A model generated the notes under the pieces. The model saw only the letters and a program-made list of their open reading frames with translations. It was not told the origin of the DNA and ran no database searches. A stretch of 64,000 bases of DNA from JAXLRU01 sp046330935 (GTDB lineage Bacteria; Actinomycetota; Actinomycetes; Actinomycetales; Kineosporiaceae), in NCBI GenBank assembly GCA_046330935.1, contig JAXLRU010000004.1, positions 62,001 through 126,000 on the forward strand, in the 5' to 3' direction. Each line of letters begins with the position of its first letter. The stretch's first letter is position 1. Below, piece after piece: positions 51,306-60,882 of the stretch. The translations under genes were made by a program, and so were the position numbers.

Positions 51306-54300
51306 TCACTGTGGCGACACCAGCTCCACCGTCACCGCGTTGAGCTTCACGTTCGACCCCCCGGCAGCGGTGGTCAGCGTCAGCTGCCCGTCCGTCACGG
51401 GCACGTCCGCCGACCCGGTGACGAACCGCCGCCAGCTCAGCGGCGTCCCGTCGAGCAGCCGCACCCCCTCGGCGTCGACCTTCTCCACCGAGTCGTAGAA
51501 GGCAGGGTCGCCGCCGACGGCCGAGACCCGATAGACGCCGCGGGGCAGGGCGAGGGACCACGTCGCGTCCCGGACGTGCACGAGCGTGTCGCGGACCTGG
51601 TCCTCCAGCACGTTCCGGTCCCGCGTCCACGCCGAGCGGTCCGCCGACCAGCCGAACCGGAGCCCTCCGCGTGCCCCGAACGGCGCGCCCGAGTCGGCGA
51701 GGTACCCGTTCGGGACCGCGGCCGACGCGGGCTGCATCGACACGTGCAACCGGGGGCGCAGCCTGTCGGACGGGAGGGACTCCGAGAACAAGGACGGGCT
51801 GCTCCAGATCACGTGGCACAGGGCGCCGCCGAGGTGGTCGCGCATCTCCAGCACGAACGCCGCGGGCACCTCGGCCTTCAGGGGGACGTACCCGGAGATC
51901 AGATGCCGGCCCGACCCCGAGAAGTCGTCGACCACGAGCTTGCCGTCGACCCACAGCCGCGCTCCGTCGTCGACGTCCAGGACGAAGAAGTAGGTCTCGC
52001 TGAACTCGGGGATCACCTCCCCCGACCAGCGCACGGAGAACCGGTCGGCGTTCACTACCAGCGCCGGAGGCTCTTCACCCCAGTCCTGGAACGGCGTCGC
52101 GTCGACGCGGTCGACGGACGGGCCGGTGAGCCACTCCGTGGAGAAGTACTGCGCCAGCAGGCCGCGCAACGTCAACGACGCCGTGAGCCTGGCCGGGGCC
52201 GCGGAGACCACGACCCGGTGCGCCTTCGACCCTCCGTCGGACCAGGAGTCGAGCAGGGCGGGGGTGCCGTGCACGTCCTCCGGCAGCAGGTCCACGTCGA
52301 CGCCCGCACCCACCCACGTGGTCACCGTGACCGGCGTCGTCATCGTCTGGCCGTCGAGGGTGACGGGCCATCGCGCGGCGGAGCCGCCCGCGGTCATCGA
52401 CGCGGCGACGGTCAGCGTCGACAGCTGGGGGCGCCAGGGACGCACCAGTGTGGTCGCCGCACCGGCGGCGTCCTTCGCGGTCACGCGGATCTCCAGGGAC
52501 GCCGACGGCGCCTCTCGCAGGGACGGCGGCACCCTCCCGTCGAGCCAGAGGTCGTTGCCGCGCAGCGGCCCCCAGATCGCCTCACCGTCGTGCCCCGGGC
52601 CGCGACGGACGATGCTCCAGGTCAGAGACGTTCCTGCGAGCGCGCCCTCCTCCGCGTCGGTGACCGTCGCGCCGAGCCGGTAGCGGCCCCCGACCTTGAA
52701 CAGCTGACCCGCGGGCGGAGACGTGATGGTCACCGAAGGGGCGGTGTTGCCGGAGAAGACCGGCAGGGTGACGGCGGCCGACGTCAGGCCGGCAGGGTCG
52801 CGGACCCGCAGGCTCGCCGTCCACGTGCCCTCGGCGTAGGTGTGGGTGACGGTCGGAGTGCTCGTCGTGACCTCGGGGGTGCCGTCCCCGAAGGTCCACA
52901 GGTACGTCAGCGGGTCACCGTCCGGGTCGCTGCTGGCACCCCCGTCGAGGGTCGCGAGCAACGGCGAGGGCCCGCTTCCCTTCACCGCGGCGACGACGGC
53001 GGAGGGTGCCCGGTCGGTCGGCGTGAGGCGGCGCAGCTGGCCCCCGGCGAGCGAGGTCGTGTAGTAGAGGGCATCGCCGGTGGCGCTCGGAGTCGAGGCA
53101 CGCCTCGGCCCGAAGGCCAGCGACACCGGCCCCGCGGTGAGGCCGGTCAGCAGAGTGGTCACCGTCCCGTTGGCCGCGAGCGCCTGGATCCGGCCGCAGC
53201 CGGTGTCCGCGAACAGGTACCGCCCGAGGAGCGCGGACGGCCAGTCCCCCCGCGGGACGAACGCGCCACCGGAGATCGCGGAACACCCCGAGCTGTGGTC
53301 GTAGTCGTAGACCGGGTCCGTCAGCCCGTCAGGGGTCGCGGACGTGCAGGACGGCGAGTCGGCCCCCGCCGGGCAGCGACCCTCCCGCCGGTTCCAGCCG
53401 TAGTCCGCCGCGCGCACCGCGGCGTCGATCTCCTCGCGCCGCGCGAGGCCGGAGTCGTCGATCCGCACGCGTCGCGCGTCGGCCGGGTCGACGGCGATCG
53501 CCGTCGGCTCGTGCAACCCTCGGGCGTAGATCTCCGGGCAGGTGGCGTACTCGTTGTCGCCCGGCCCGCCGCTGCACCAGTCGTTGCTGCTCCAGTTCGT
53601 GGCCCACGGGTTGTCCTCGACCCCCCGCCCACCCTGCAGCAGCCGCAGCAGCTTGCCCTGCAACGTGGAGGCGTCGTGGGCGACGTCATCGGCCGCACCA
53701 CACCCGATCTCGCCGCGGATGTCGCAGCCGTTGTCACCGACTGCCACGAGGACCGTCTCGGGGGTGTCGACGGCGAGGTCACCCCCGATCGACGTGCCCG
53801 TGGTGGAGGAGATGCCGGAGACCACGAGGGTCTCCGACGCCGGTTCGAGGATGTCCTCACCCCACCGGAAGACGAAGCGGGACACCCGGAGGGTGGGGTG
53901 GGCCGCCGTCGCCGGGCCGGTGGTCGTGGGGCAGGACGGGTCCGAACCCCGCGCGGTGTAGGACACGAAGACCGTCTCGCCGTAGCCGTACGGGGAGGTG
54001 GCGACGCCGCGCAGCCCCCGCTCGTGGTCGGTGCAGAGGCGATCGCTCAGGTCCAGCGCCGGCTGGTCCAGCAGCACCCCGTCCTTGACGACCAGCACGC
54101 GGCCCTGCTTGGTCGCCACGAGCAGCCGCCCGTCGACGGTGGGGGCGACGTCGACGACCCCCGGGACGCCGGCCACCAGCTCGTCCTGGAAACCGTCCGC
54201 GGGCCGGGGCTGCTCGGCACTCGCCCCCGCCTCGCTCGCGGCCGCATCGGGAAGCGGCGCAGCCGCGACCCCCAGCGGCAGGAGCAGCATGGCGGCCAGT

Positions 54301-54326
54301 AGTCCCCTGCCGACCCGGCTGGTCAT
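51306..54326 (-). CDS. Large secreted glucose/sorbosone-dehydrogenase-like protein with PKD and PA14 domains
   Basis: 1006 residues. Signal peptide about 1-30 (RGLLAAMLLLPLGVAAAP). A six-bladed GSDH/PQQ-type propeller (about 45-445) has VDVAPTVDGRLLVATKQGRV, RGLRGVATSPYGY, the LVAVGDNG loop, and GLHEPTAIAVDP. A PKD domain follows (450-530, SSDPDGDPLTYLWTFGDG), then a second Ig-like module (535-640), a PA14 domain (about 735-860, LLAQYFSTEWLTGPSV, FFVLDVDDGARLWVDGKLVV), and a C-terminal carbohydrate-binding-like region (880-1006). Secreted sugar binding or oxidation at the wall is inferred; the propeller does not prove enzyme activity. Confidence 0.82.
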   Translation of the reverse strand: MTSRVGRGLLAAMLLLPLGVAAAPLPDAAASEAGASAEQPRPADGFQDELVAGVPGVVDVAPTVDGRLLVATKQGRVLVVKDGVLLDQPALDLSDRLCTDHERGLRGVATSPYGYGETVFVSYTARGSDPSCPTTTGPATAAHPTLRVSRFVFRWGEDILEPASETLVVSGISSTTGTSIGGDLAVDTPETVLVAVGDNGCDIRGEIGCGAADDVAHDASTLQGKLLRLLQGGRGVEDNPWATNWSSNDWCSGGPGDNEYATCPEIYARGLHEPTAIAVDPADARRVRIDDSGLARREEIDAAVRAADYGWNRREGRCPAGADSPSCTSATPDGLTDPVYDYDHSSGCSAISGGAFVPRGDWPSALLGRYLFADTGCGRIQALAANGTVTTLLTGLTAGPVSLAFGPRRASTPSATGDALYYTTSLAGGQLRRLTPTDRAPSAVVAAVKGSGPSPLLATLDGGASSDPDGDPLTYLWTFGDGTPEVTTSTPTVTHTYAEGTWTASLRVRDPAGLTSAAVTLPVFSGNTAPSVTITSPPAGQLFKVGGRYRLGATVTDAEEGALAGTSLTWSIVRRGPGHDGEAIWGPLRGNDLWLDGRVPPSLREAPSASLEIRVTAKDAAGAATTLVRPWRPQLSTLTVAASMTAGGSAARWPVTLDGQTMTTPVTVTTWVGAGVDVDLLPEDVHGTPALLDSWSDGGSKAHRVVVSAAPARLTASLTLRGLLAQYFSTEWLTGPSVDRVDATPFQDWGEEPPALVVNADRFSVRWSGEVIPEFSETYFFVLDVDDGARLWVDGKLVVDDFSGSGRHLISGYVPLKAEVPAAFVLEMRDHLGGALCHVIWSSPSLFSESLPSDRLRPRLHVSMQPASAAVPNGYLADSGAPFGARGGLRFGWSADRSAWTRDRNVLEDQVRDTLVHVRDATWSLALPRGVYRVSAVGGDPAFYDSVEKVDAEGVRLLDGTPLSWRRFVTGSADVPVTDGQLTLTTAAGGSNVKLNAVTVELVSPQ

Positions 54327-54467
54327 GGTCGGTCCCCGCTCCCTCGCGACGATGTCACCATCGGTCTATCGATGGCGCCGCTACGTGACAACGGTTCGCG
54401 GGGTTTCGGGACACAGATCACACGGCCCGCGCCGAGAGGCCCGACTGTTGCCGGCAGGCCGCCTGCC

Positions 54468-54908
54468 CTACGGCGTTCCCCCGTCGAGCCGCAGCTCCAT
54501 CAGCTTGTGCGGCTCCGGCTGCGGGGCGAACCCCAGCCCCGCGTAGACGCCGTGGGCGTCGGTCGTGGCCAGCAACACGCGCCGCACCCCGAGGGGACGC
54601 AACCGGTCGAGGTGGGCGGCGACCATGGCCCGCCCCAGCCCACGGCCGCGGTGGTCGGTGGCGACGAACACGTCGGCCAACCACGCGAACGTCGCGAGGT
54701 CGGTGACCACCCGCGAGATGCCCACCTGGCCGCCGTCGGGGGCGTAGGCGCCGACGACCAGCGAGTTCGCGAGCGACGCGGCGACCTTCTCGCGCGGCCG
54801 CCCGAGCGCCCAGTAGCTCTCCTCGGCGAGCCACCGGTGGATCCGGTCGACGTCGAGCCGGGCGTGGTCGTCGTCGAGCTGGTAGCCGTCCTCGCGCGTG
54901 ATCTGCAC
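54468..54908 (-). CDS. GNAT-family N-acetyltransferase
   Basis: 146 residues from a GTG preceded at 6 bases by CAGGAT. The acetyl-CoA site reads VFVATDHRGRGLGRAMVAAH, followed by LLATTDAHGVYAGLGFAPQP. A substrate-side HRWLAEESYWALGRPREKVA matches the small bacterial N-acetyltransferase group. It lies 28 bases after the glycan operon on the same strand. Confidence 0.85.
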   Translation of the reverse strand: MQITREDGYQLDDDHARLDVDRIHRWLAEESYWALGRPREKVAASLANSLVVGAYAPDGGQVGISRVVTDLATFAWLADVFVATDHRGRGLGRAMVAAHLDRLRPLGVRRVLLATTDAHGVYAGLGFAPQPEPHKLMELRLDGGTP

Positions 54909-54936
54909 GCCCGCATCCTGCCGCAGCCCGCCGACA

Positions 54937-57600
54937 TCAGCCCTTCGCGGCCGCCAGCACCAGCTCGGCCACCCGCTGCGCCACGTCGCCGCCGAGCACG
55001 CCGTCCACGGCCTGCACGGTCTCGGCCGCCGACCACGACGCCGACGCCGCCGGGGGCGCCGCAGCGTCGGGCGCGCCCACGCGCACCAGCACGTTCGGCC
55101 TGCCCGCCACCGCCACCAGGGGCGCGGGCGTGCGAGGTGCGGCGGGAGCCAGGACCAGGACGACGTCGTCGAGGTGCCCGGGCCCGGCGGTCCGCGCCGA
55201 GGCCGGCCGCAGGGCCGCCTCCACCCCGCGGTCGCGCAACGCCGCGACCACCTCCGCACCTGTCGCGGCCGGCAGCTCGGGGTGCACCTCCACCGCGCAG
55301 CGCAGCGCAGCGCCCTCGCGCCGCGCGAGCAACGCCCGCAGGAGCGTGACGTCCTCCTCCACGGGCGCCTTGCGCCACGGGACGGGCTCGTAGCCGACCA
55401 GCCGCAGCCCGGCGGCCGACCAGACGGCGTCGGCGCCCTCGCCGCGCTCCCGCCACCGCTGCGCGAACAGCCGCCGCGACGAGGCCAGCGCGTCCCCCGG
55501 GTAGCCGATCGCCGCCGCGTCGACGACCGCGCGGGCCGAGGGGACGAGCACGCAGCGGGCCGGCCCGCCCTTCGCCTCGCGCAACCGCAGGCAGAGGTCG
55601 ACGTCGTCGAAGAAGTTGACGTAGAGCGGGTCGAACCCGCGCGCGGCCACGAGGTCGGCGGCGCGCGCCACGAGGCAGGCGCGGCCGAGCGCGGGGACGT
55701 CGACGGGGCCGCCCAGCGCGTCGAGTTCGGCGGCGGGGTGACCCTCCAGCACCGGCACCGGCAGCGACGGCCCCGGCGGCACCACCCTGCCCGCCTCGGC
55801 GACGACCCCCTCGGTCGTCACCAAGGCCGGCGCGGCAGCGACGACGCCCTCGGCGTCGAGCGCGTCGGCCAGGGCCCCGAGCGTGGCCGGGGCGACCCGC
55901 ACCCCCACGGCGACGGACGCGACGACCGCACCCGTCGACGCCGCGAGCCCCACGTTGAAGCCGCCGCCCACGTTGTAGTTCGTCACCGTGCGCACGACCC
56001 GCACCCGGGGGTCGAGGGCGCCCAGGGCGGCGATCGCCACCGTCAGGTCCCGGCGGCTCGCGCCGTCGACGACCACGACCTCGAGCTCCCGCGCCCCCGC
56101 CGGCCCGGCCAGCAGAGCGGTCACCGACGCCCAGAACCGGCGCCAGTCCTCACGCCCGCTGACGACCACGCTGAGCATGCCCGCGCGCCGGGCGCCCACG
56201 GCGTCGGCGACGCCCGGCCAGCCCACCACGTGCCGGTCGCGCACCACGTAGTTCCAGGTGGACAGCTCCTTGTTGCTGATCCGGTCGGGATCGGCCACCT
56301 CGTCCTGGTAGACGACGCCGATGAACGGCACGTAGCCGATGGTGGTGGCCAGGGCGAGCTTGTAGGCGAGGTCGTAGTCGACCGCGCGAGGCAGCCCCGG
56401 GTCGAACCCGCCGACCTCCTCCAGCAGCGCCCGCTCCACGACCAGCACGTTGAGGTCGATGACGTTGCCGACCTCCAGGTGCTCGGTGCGGGCCTCGAAC
56501 TCCCGGTAGGAGGTGGTCTCCCCCGAGACGAACTCGCACGCGCTGTACCCCGCCCGCCACCCGCGCGCGGGCAGCACGCGGACCATGACGTCGAGGTAGT
56601 CGGGCAGCCATGTGTTGTCGGAGTCCAGCCAGGCCACGTAGCGGCCGCGGGCCACCTCCGCACCGGCGTTACGGGCGGCCGAGACCCCCGAGGCGGGACG
56701 GCGCAGCAGCCGCACCCGGGGCTCCCGGGCCGCGATCTCGGCGACGACGTCGGGCGTGGCATCGCTCGACCCGTCGTCGACGACGATCAGCTCCCAGTGC
56801 GGCATCGTCTGCGCCACGACCGAGGCGATGGCGTGCAGCACCTGGTGGGGCCGGTTGCGCACGGCCGTGACCACGCTGACCAGGGGCGACCCGTCGGCCT
56901 GGGGGGCGGGTGCGGGCGCCGCGGCGGCTTCGGCGCGCACCGCCTCCTCCGCCTGCGCGTCGTGGGTGTCGGACAGGCGCTTGGGGTCGGCGATCGCCGT
57001 CTGCCGTGCCCACCCGCGCACCGCCTCCAGGGCGGCGGCTCGGAAGGCGCCCCAGGTGGGGGCGGGCAGGCCCTCGGGCAGCAGCGATGGCGGGACGGGC
57101 AGCGGCGTCTCGGGGCGGGCGTGCTGCACGAAGTGCCCCCACGGGCCCCACCGGTGCTGCGCCGCCTTGGGCGCGACGGCCAGGTAGGCCGCGACGTCGA
57201 ACAGCGGGTGCGGGGCGCCCCGCTGCGCCCGGCCGCGGCGCAGGTACGCCGCCAGCGGCGCGTTCATGCCCGCGGCCTTGGCGTCCTTGCCCCACCCGGC
57301 GGCGGGCTCCAGGAGGGGGTGCGGGGACCAGCCGCGGGCGCTGCCCCGGCGCAGGTAGTCCTCGGCCGCGGCCTCCACCGAGGCGAACGATCGCCCCGCC
57401 TGGGCGCCGTACCACTCGACGTCGACGGCCTTGGCCGCCACCAGGACGGCGAGGTCGCGCCTGCGGGCCGACGCCTGGACGGCGGACCGCGTGGCGGGGA
57501 CGCGGCGCAGCACCGGCCAGGCCCCACGCCGCCACGCGGGCCGGGCCACGGCCGCTCCGGCCCGGCGGCCCGCGCGCAGCACCCCTGCGGCGGCGCTCAT
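54937..57600 (-). CDS. Large glycosyltransferase with two family 2 domains
   Basis: 887 residues from the ATG at 57600. The N-terminal 230 are helical and basic, with repeated short motifs (DYLRRGSARGWSPHPLLEPA, AYLRRGRAQRGAPHPLFDVA) that recur in actinobacterial polysaccharide glycosyltransferases. GT2 domain one (about 240-440) has VSVVTAVRNRPHQVLHAIAS and the metal motif AWLDSDNTW. GT2 domain two (about 485-780) has LSVVVSGREDWRRFWASVTA, NVGGGFNVGLAASTGAVVAS and YVNFFDDVDLCLRLREA. It overlaps the RgpF-type gene by 4 bases. It likely builds a wall or capsule glycan. Confidence 0.85.
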   Translation of the reverse strand: MSAAAGVLRAGRRAGAAVARPAWRRGAWPVLRRVPATRSAVQASARRRDLAVLVAAKAVDVEWYGAQAGRSFASVEAAAEDYLRRGSARGWSPHPLLEPAAGWGKDAKAAGMNAPLAAYLRRGRAQRGAPHPLFDVAAYLAVAPKAAQHRWGPWGHFVQHARPETPLPVPPSLLPEGLPAPTWGAFRAAALEAVRGWARQTAIADPKRLSDTHDAQAEEAVRAEAAAAPAPAPQADGSPLVSVVTAVRNRPHQVLHAIASVVAQTMPHWELIVVDDGSSDATPDVVAEIAAREPRVRLLRRPASGVSAARNAGAEVARGRYVAWLDSDNTWLPDYLDVMVRVLPARGWRAGYSACEFVSGETTSYREFEARTEHLEVGNVIDLNVLVVERALLEEVGGFDPGLPRAVDYDLAYKLALATTIGYVPFIGVVYQDEVADPDRISNKELSTWNYVVRDRHVVGWPGVADAVGARRAGMLSVVVSGREDWRRFWASVTALLAGPAGARELEVVVVDGASRRDLTVAIAALGALDPRVRVVRTVTNYNVGGGFNVGLAASTGAVVASVAVGVRVAPATLGALADALDAEGVVAAAPALVTTEGVVAEAGRVVPPGPSLPVPVLEGHPAAELDALGGPVDVPALGRACLVARAADLVAARGFDPLYVNFFDDVDLCLRLREAKGGPARCVLVPSARAVVDAAAIGYPGDALASSRRLFAQRWRERGEGADAVWSAAGLRLVGYEPVPWRKAPVEEDVTLLRALLARREGAALRCAVEVHPELPAATGAEVVAALRDRGVEAALRPASARTAGPGHLDDVVLVLAPAAPRTPAPLVAVAGRPNVLVRVGAPDAAAPPAASASWSAAETVQAVDGVLGGDVAQRVAELVLAAAKG

Positions 57601-58529
57601 CGTCCGGCCCCCGCGCCCGCGGGCAGTCCCCGCAGCCGGCGCGTCTCGGCCGCCGTCCGGTCCAGGTACTCCGACACTCCCGCGAACACCTCCGGGTAGG
57701 CGCCCTCGAGGCGCGAGAGGGCCTGCGCGGCACCGATCAGGTACGGGTCGTCGCGCAGGACCTCGATCTTGACGAACGGGAGGCGGCCGTCGAAGACCGC
57801 GTCCCACAGGGCGAAGCTGGGGTTCCAGCGAGGCTGGACGACCGAGGAGCGCAGGCGGGCACGCAGCCCCGCGCCCTCGCGCAACGGGGAGGCGCCGGTG
57901 GCCCGACCGGCGTTGAGCCGCCGGGCCCGGTCGTAGCGCCGCTGCGCGCGGACGGCGTCGCGGCGCGTCGGCTGCAGGTAGGACGACATGCGCAGCCCGC
58001 CGGTGGTGAGCAGGCGGCTCAGCCCGACCTCGTAGCGGCGGATGACCCAGTACCGGTCGGAGATCGGCTCCATCGCGCGCCAGAACCCCTGCAGGAGCCC
58101 GGTGCGCAGCGCGGACGCCTCGAAGACCAGGAACCAGCTCTGCACGTGGGGCGCGATCTCGAACGAGCGGGTCATGCCCCAGAAGTCGGCGCCGTGCTCG
58201 CGCCCGTGGGCGAGGATCTCGGCGAGCGGTCGCACCGGGCCGACCACGCTGTCGTTGCACAGCAGCACCTGGTCGGCCTCGCCCCAGTCGCCGACGTGGT
58301 CGAGGCCCGTCTTCCAGCTGTAGAAGTCGTAGCCCTGGTTCTCGCGGCAGAGCACCTCCACCCCGGGTCCGAGGCCCTGCACCCGCGCGATCTCCGCGGC
58401 GGGCAGGTCGGCGGTCGAGACCACCACGACCCGCTCGACGCTGCCGGCGAGCTCGGCGAGGTAGCGGGTGGTGTGGGGGGCGACCACGTGACCGGGGTCG
58501 AAATGGGCGAACACCGCGACAGACGCCAT
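57597..58529 (-). CDS. RgpF-family (rhamnan synthesis protein F) glycosyltransferase
   Basis: 310 residues. RgpF marks: VAVFAHFDPGHVVAPHTTRY, CRENQGYDFYSWKTGL, LLCNDSVVGPVRPLAEIL, FWGMTRSFEIAPHVQSWFLV. The family elongates rhamnose-rich polysaccharides in Gram-positive bacteria. It lies within the four-gene glycan operon. Confidence 0.88.
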   Translation of the reverse strand: MASVAVFAHFDPGHVVAPHTTRYLAELAGSVERVVVVSTADLPAAEIARVQGLGPGVEVLCRENQGYDFYSWKTGLDHVGDWGEADQVLLCNDSVVGPVRPLAEILAHGREHGADFWGMTRSFEIAPHVQSWFLVFEASALRTGLLQGFWRAMEPISDRYWVIRRYEVGLSRLLTTGGLRMSSYLQPTRRDAVRAQRRYDRARRLNAGRATGASPLREGAGLRARLRSSVVQPRWNPSFALWDAVFDGRLPFVKIEVLRDDPYLIGAAQALSRLEGAYPEVFAGVSEYLDRTAAETRRLRGLPAGAGAGR

Positions 58530-58589
58530 GACGGACGACGATCCTCCGCGCTCGAGGGGATGTGCGTTGCCGCTGCGGGCGGCAGGAGC

Positions 58590-60875
58590 CTAGCGGGTGG
58601 TCACCGACGGCGACGGCGCGTGCGCCGCGCCCGCGGCGCCCACCGCCCCGCGTCGGCCGGAGACGCCGGTCAGCTTCTCGACGGCGTCGGCGAAGTCGCG
58701 GGCCATGTCCTCGGGCCGGTACCCCAGGGCCGCCTCGCGGGCCGAGCGCGTGGTGCGCAGGGCCCGCTCGGTGTCCTCGGCGGTCTCGATGGCGTCGGCG
58801 ATCGCGGCGCGCAGGGACGCGTCGTCCTCGGGGTCGAACTCGTGCACGTGCTCGCGCCCGGCCGCCGCGAGGAGGTTGCCCGCGGCCGGCGCCACGACGG
58901 CGAGCCCGAACGTCTCGGCCAGCGTGAACGCCCCCGAGTTGAGGATGGCCTTGTACGGCAGCACGGCGATGTCGGCGGCCCGGTTGTACAGCTGGAGGTC
59001 GGCCTCGGGCACGTGCTCGAACATCGCGACGATCCGCGGGTGGGCGGTGCAGCGGTCCATCAGCGTCTCGACGTCCCCGTGGATGCTCGGCTTGCCCGCC
59101 ACGATGAGGCGCAGGCGCGGGTCGCGCGCGCTGAGCTCGTCGAAGATGTCGAGCAGCCGCCCGAGCCCGCGGTAGGGCCGCACGCCGCCCAGGGACAGCA
59201 GGACGACGTCGTCGGGGCCCAGGCCCAGGCGCTCGCGGGCGACCTCGCGGGTGATGAAGTCGGGGTAGACGCCCTCGTAGGAGGAGTGCGGGATGGTGAC
59301 GGCCCGCGCGGGGTCCAGGGTGTAGTGCGGCTGCACGGCGTCGAACGTCGCCTCGCCCATCACGTGCACGAGGTCGGCGTGCTCGGCGAGGAAGCGGCAC
59401 AGGGCCAGCTCCTGCTCGAGGTGGTGGCTCTCGTGGGGCAGCACGTTGTGCACCGTCCACAGCACCTTGCAGCCGCGGGCCTTGAGGCCGAGCACGTGCG
59501 CGCGGAAGGTGTCGAGCCGCGTCTGCGCCTCCTGCGCGTCGCCGGCCACCTGCACCACCGGGTTCGTCCAGTGCACGTGCAGCACGTGGTGGTCGAGCCG
59601 GGCGTCGGCGCCGGGATCGCGGGGCAGGGGGTGCTGCAGCAGGTTGCGGACGGGCGCCACCCGCCAGCCCCTGCGGGAGAGGTCGGCGTTGAGCATGTCC
59701 TGGAACGGGTTCGTGACGCGGAAGTCGGGGAGGAAGCCCAGCACCGGCGGGGTGCTTGCCGGGCCCACCTCCTCCAGGACGGCGGCCAGGTCGGCCGCGC
59801 GGTGCGCCCACGTGTGCCGGGCGGCGACCACCGCGCGCAGCTGCTCCGCCTGGCGCCGCACGCCCTGCGGATCGGCGAGGAGCTTGCGCAGCATCGGCCG
59901 CAGCTCCTGCAGGCGTGAGTACACCGGCAGCGCCTCCAGGCCCGCCTCGCGCAGGCCCAGGCGCGTGGGCACCAGGGGCAGGCATCCGGCGGCGAGGGCG
60001 TCGAGCAGCCCTGCGGGCACGATGCCGACCTGCCCGGTGGTGCCGGGGTCGAGCACGCCGAGGGGGGTGTGGCTGCGCGTGCCGACGGCCATCCGCCGCA
60101 GGCCCTTGGTGATGCTCGCGGGGTGCCGCGCGATCCGCGGCTCGAAGGGCTGCTTCGCCAGCTCCTTGGCCACCTTGCGCAGGGTGGCGCCCTCGCCGAC
60201 CGCGATCAGCGTGACCGGGTCGGCCAGGCGCAGCCGGAACACCACCCGCCGGGCGAGCGCGCGGACGATGCGCCGCGGCGCCCCCGGCAGCACCGAGGCC
60301 GCCTTGGCGGTGCCGCGCGTGACGACGAAGGCCAGACGCCGCCGGTTGCGGGACGGCCGGGCGGCCACCGCATCGGGGACCACGCTCGCGGCCGGGGCGA
60401 GCACCCGGACCGGTGCCTGCACGTCGTCGCGCGCCTCCAGGCGGGCACGCAGCATCGGCGAGCCGGCCAGGACCAGGTCGAACAGCGGCAGCGCGGGGTG
60501 ACGCGACCACGGCAGGACGCCGTCGATGATCCAGGCCGCGCACAGCGCGCCCTCGCCGACCACCGCGGGATCGGCGGTCGGCGTGGTGACGAGGACGGCG
60601 ACGGCGTCGGGCGGCGGCGCCACGTGCCGCGAGCGCACCACGACGCCGTATCCGAGCCCCACCAGCTGGGCGCCGAGGGCGAGCGCGGCGTCGACGTCGG
60701 GCCTGCCGGGCTTGCCCGTGGAGGTGAGGAACGCGATGGTGCCGCGCCTGCCCGAGCGGTGCTCCTCCCGCAGGATCGCCTCGTGCACCTGCGGCCCGGC
60801 CGGGGCCGGGCTCACCGTGAGGGTGGGGGCGGTCGTGACGGCGAGCTGGGGGGATGCGGCGGACGTCGTCGACAT
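58590..60875 (-). CDS. Two-part glycosyltransferase, C-terminal GT4 domain
   Basis: 761 residues. The first half (about 45-355) looks like a GT-B fold (FLTSTGKPGRPDVDAALALG, then GIVPAGLLDALAAGCLPLVP). The second half (about 365-720) is a clear family 4 enzyme: NPFQDMLNADLSRRGWRVAP, LLSLGGVRPYRGLGRLLDIF, EADLQLYNRAADIAVLPYKA and GAFTLAETFGLAVVAPAAGN. It is cytosolic and begins 7 bases after the GT2 gene upstream. Confidence 0.87.
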   Translation of the reverse strand: MSTTSAASPQLAVTTAPTLTVSPAPAGPQVHEAILREEHRSGRRGTIAFLTSTGKPGRPDVDAALALGAQLVGLGYGVVVRSRHVAPPPDAVAVLVTTPTADPAVVGEGALCAAWIIDGVLPWSRHPALPLFDLVLAGSPMLRARLEARDDVQAPVRVLAPAASVVPDAVAARPSRNRRRLAFVVTRGTAKAASVLPGAPRRIVRALARRVVFRLRLADPVTLIAVGEGATLRKVAKELAKQPFEPRIARHPASITKGLRRMAVGTRSHTPLGVLDPGTTGQVGIVPAGLLDALAAGCLPLVPTRLGLREAGLEALPVYSRLQELRPMLRKLLADPQGVRRQAEQLRAVVAARHTWAHRAADLAAVLEEVGPASTPPVLGFLPDFRVTNPFQDMLNADLSRRGWRVAPVRNLLQHPLPRDPGADARLDHHVLHVHWTNPVVQVAGDAQEAQTRLDTFRAHVLGLKARGCKVLWTVHNVLPHESHHLEQELALCRFLAEHADLVHVMGEATFDAVQPHYTLDPARAVTIPHSSYEGVYPDFITREVARERLGLGPDDVVLLSLGGVRPYRGLGRLLDIFDELSARDPRLRLIVAGKPSIHGDVETLMDRCTAHPRIVAMFEHVPEADLQLYNRAADIAVLPYKAILNSGAFTLAETFGLAVVAPAAGNLLAAAGREHVHEFDPEDDASLRAAIADAIETAEDTERALRTTRSAREAALGYRPEDMARDFADAVEKLTGVSGRRGAVGAAGAAHAPSPSVTTR

Positions 60876-60882
60876 ACGGGGT

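Noticed and set aside
54937..60543. A single 1868-codon open frame on the minus strand, which would fuse the double-GT2 protein with upstream sequence
   Set aside because: Only the part up to 57600 looks like protein. Beyond that the frame is an Arg/Ala/Gly-rich shadow of the GT4 and RgpF genes, which have their own starts.
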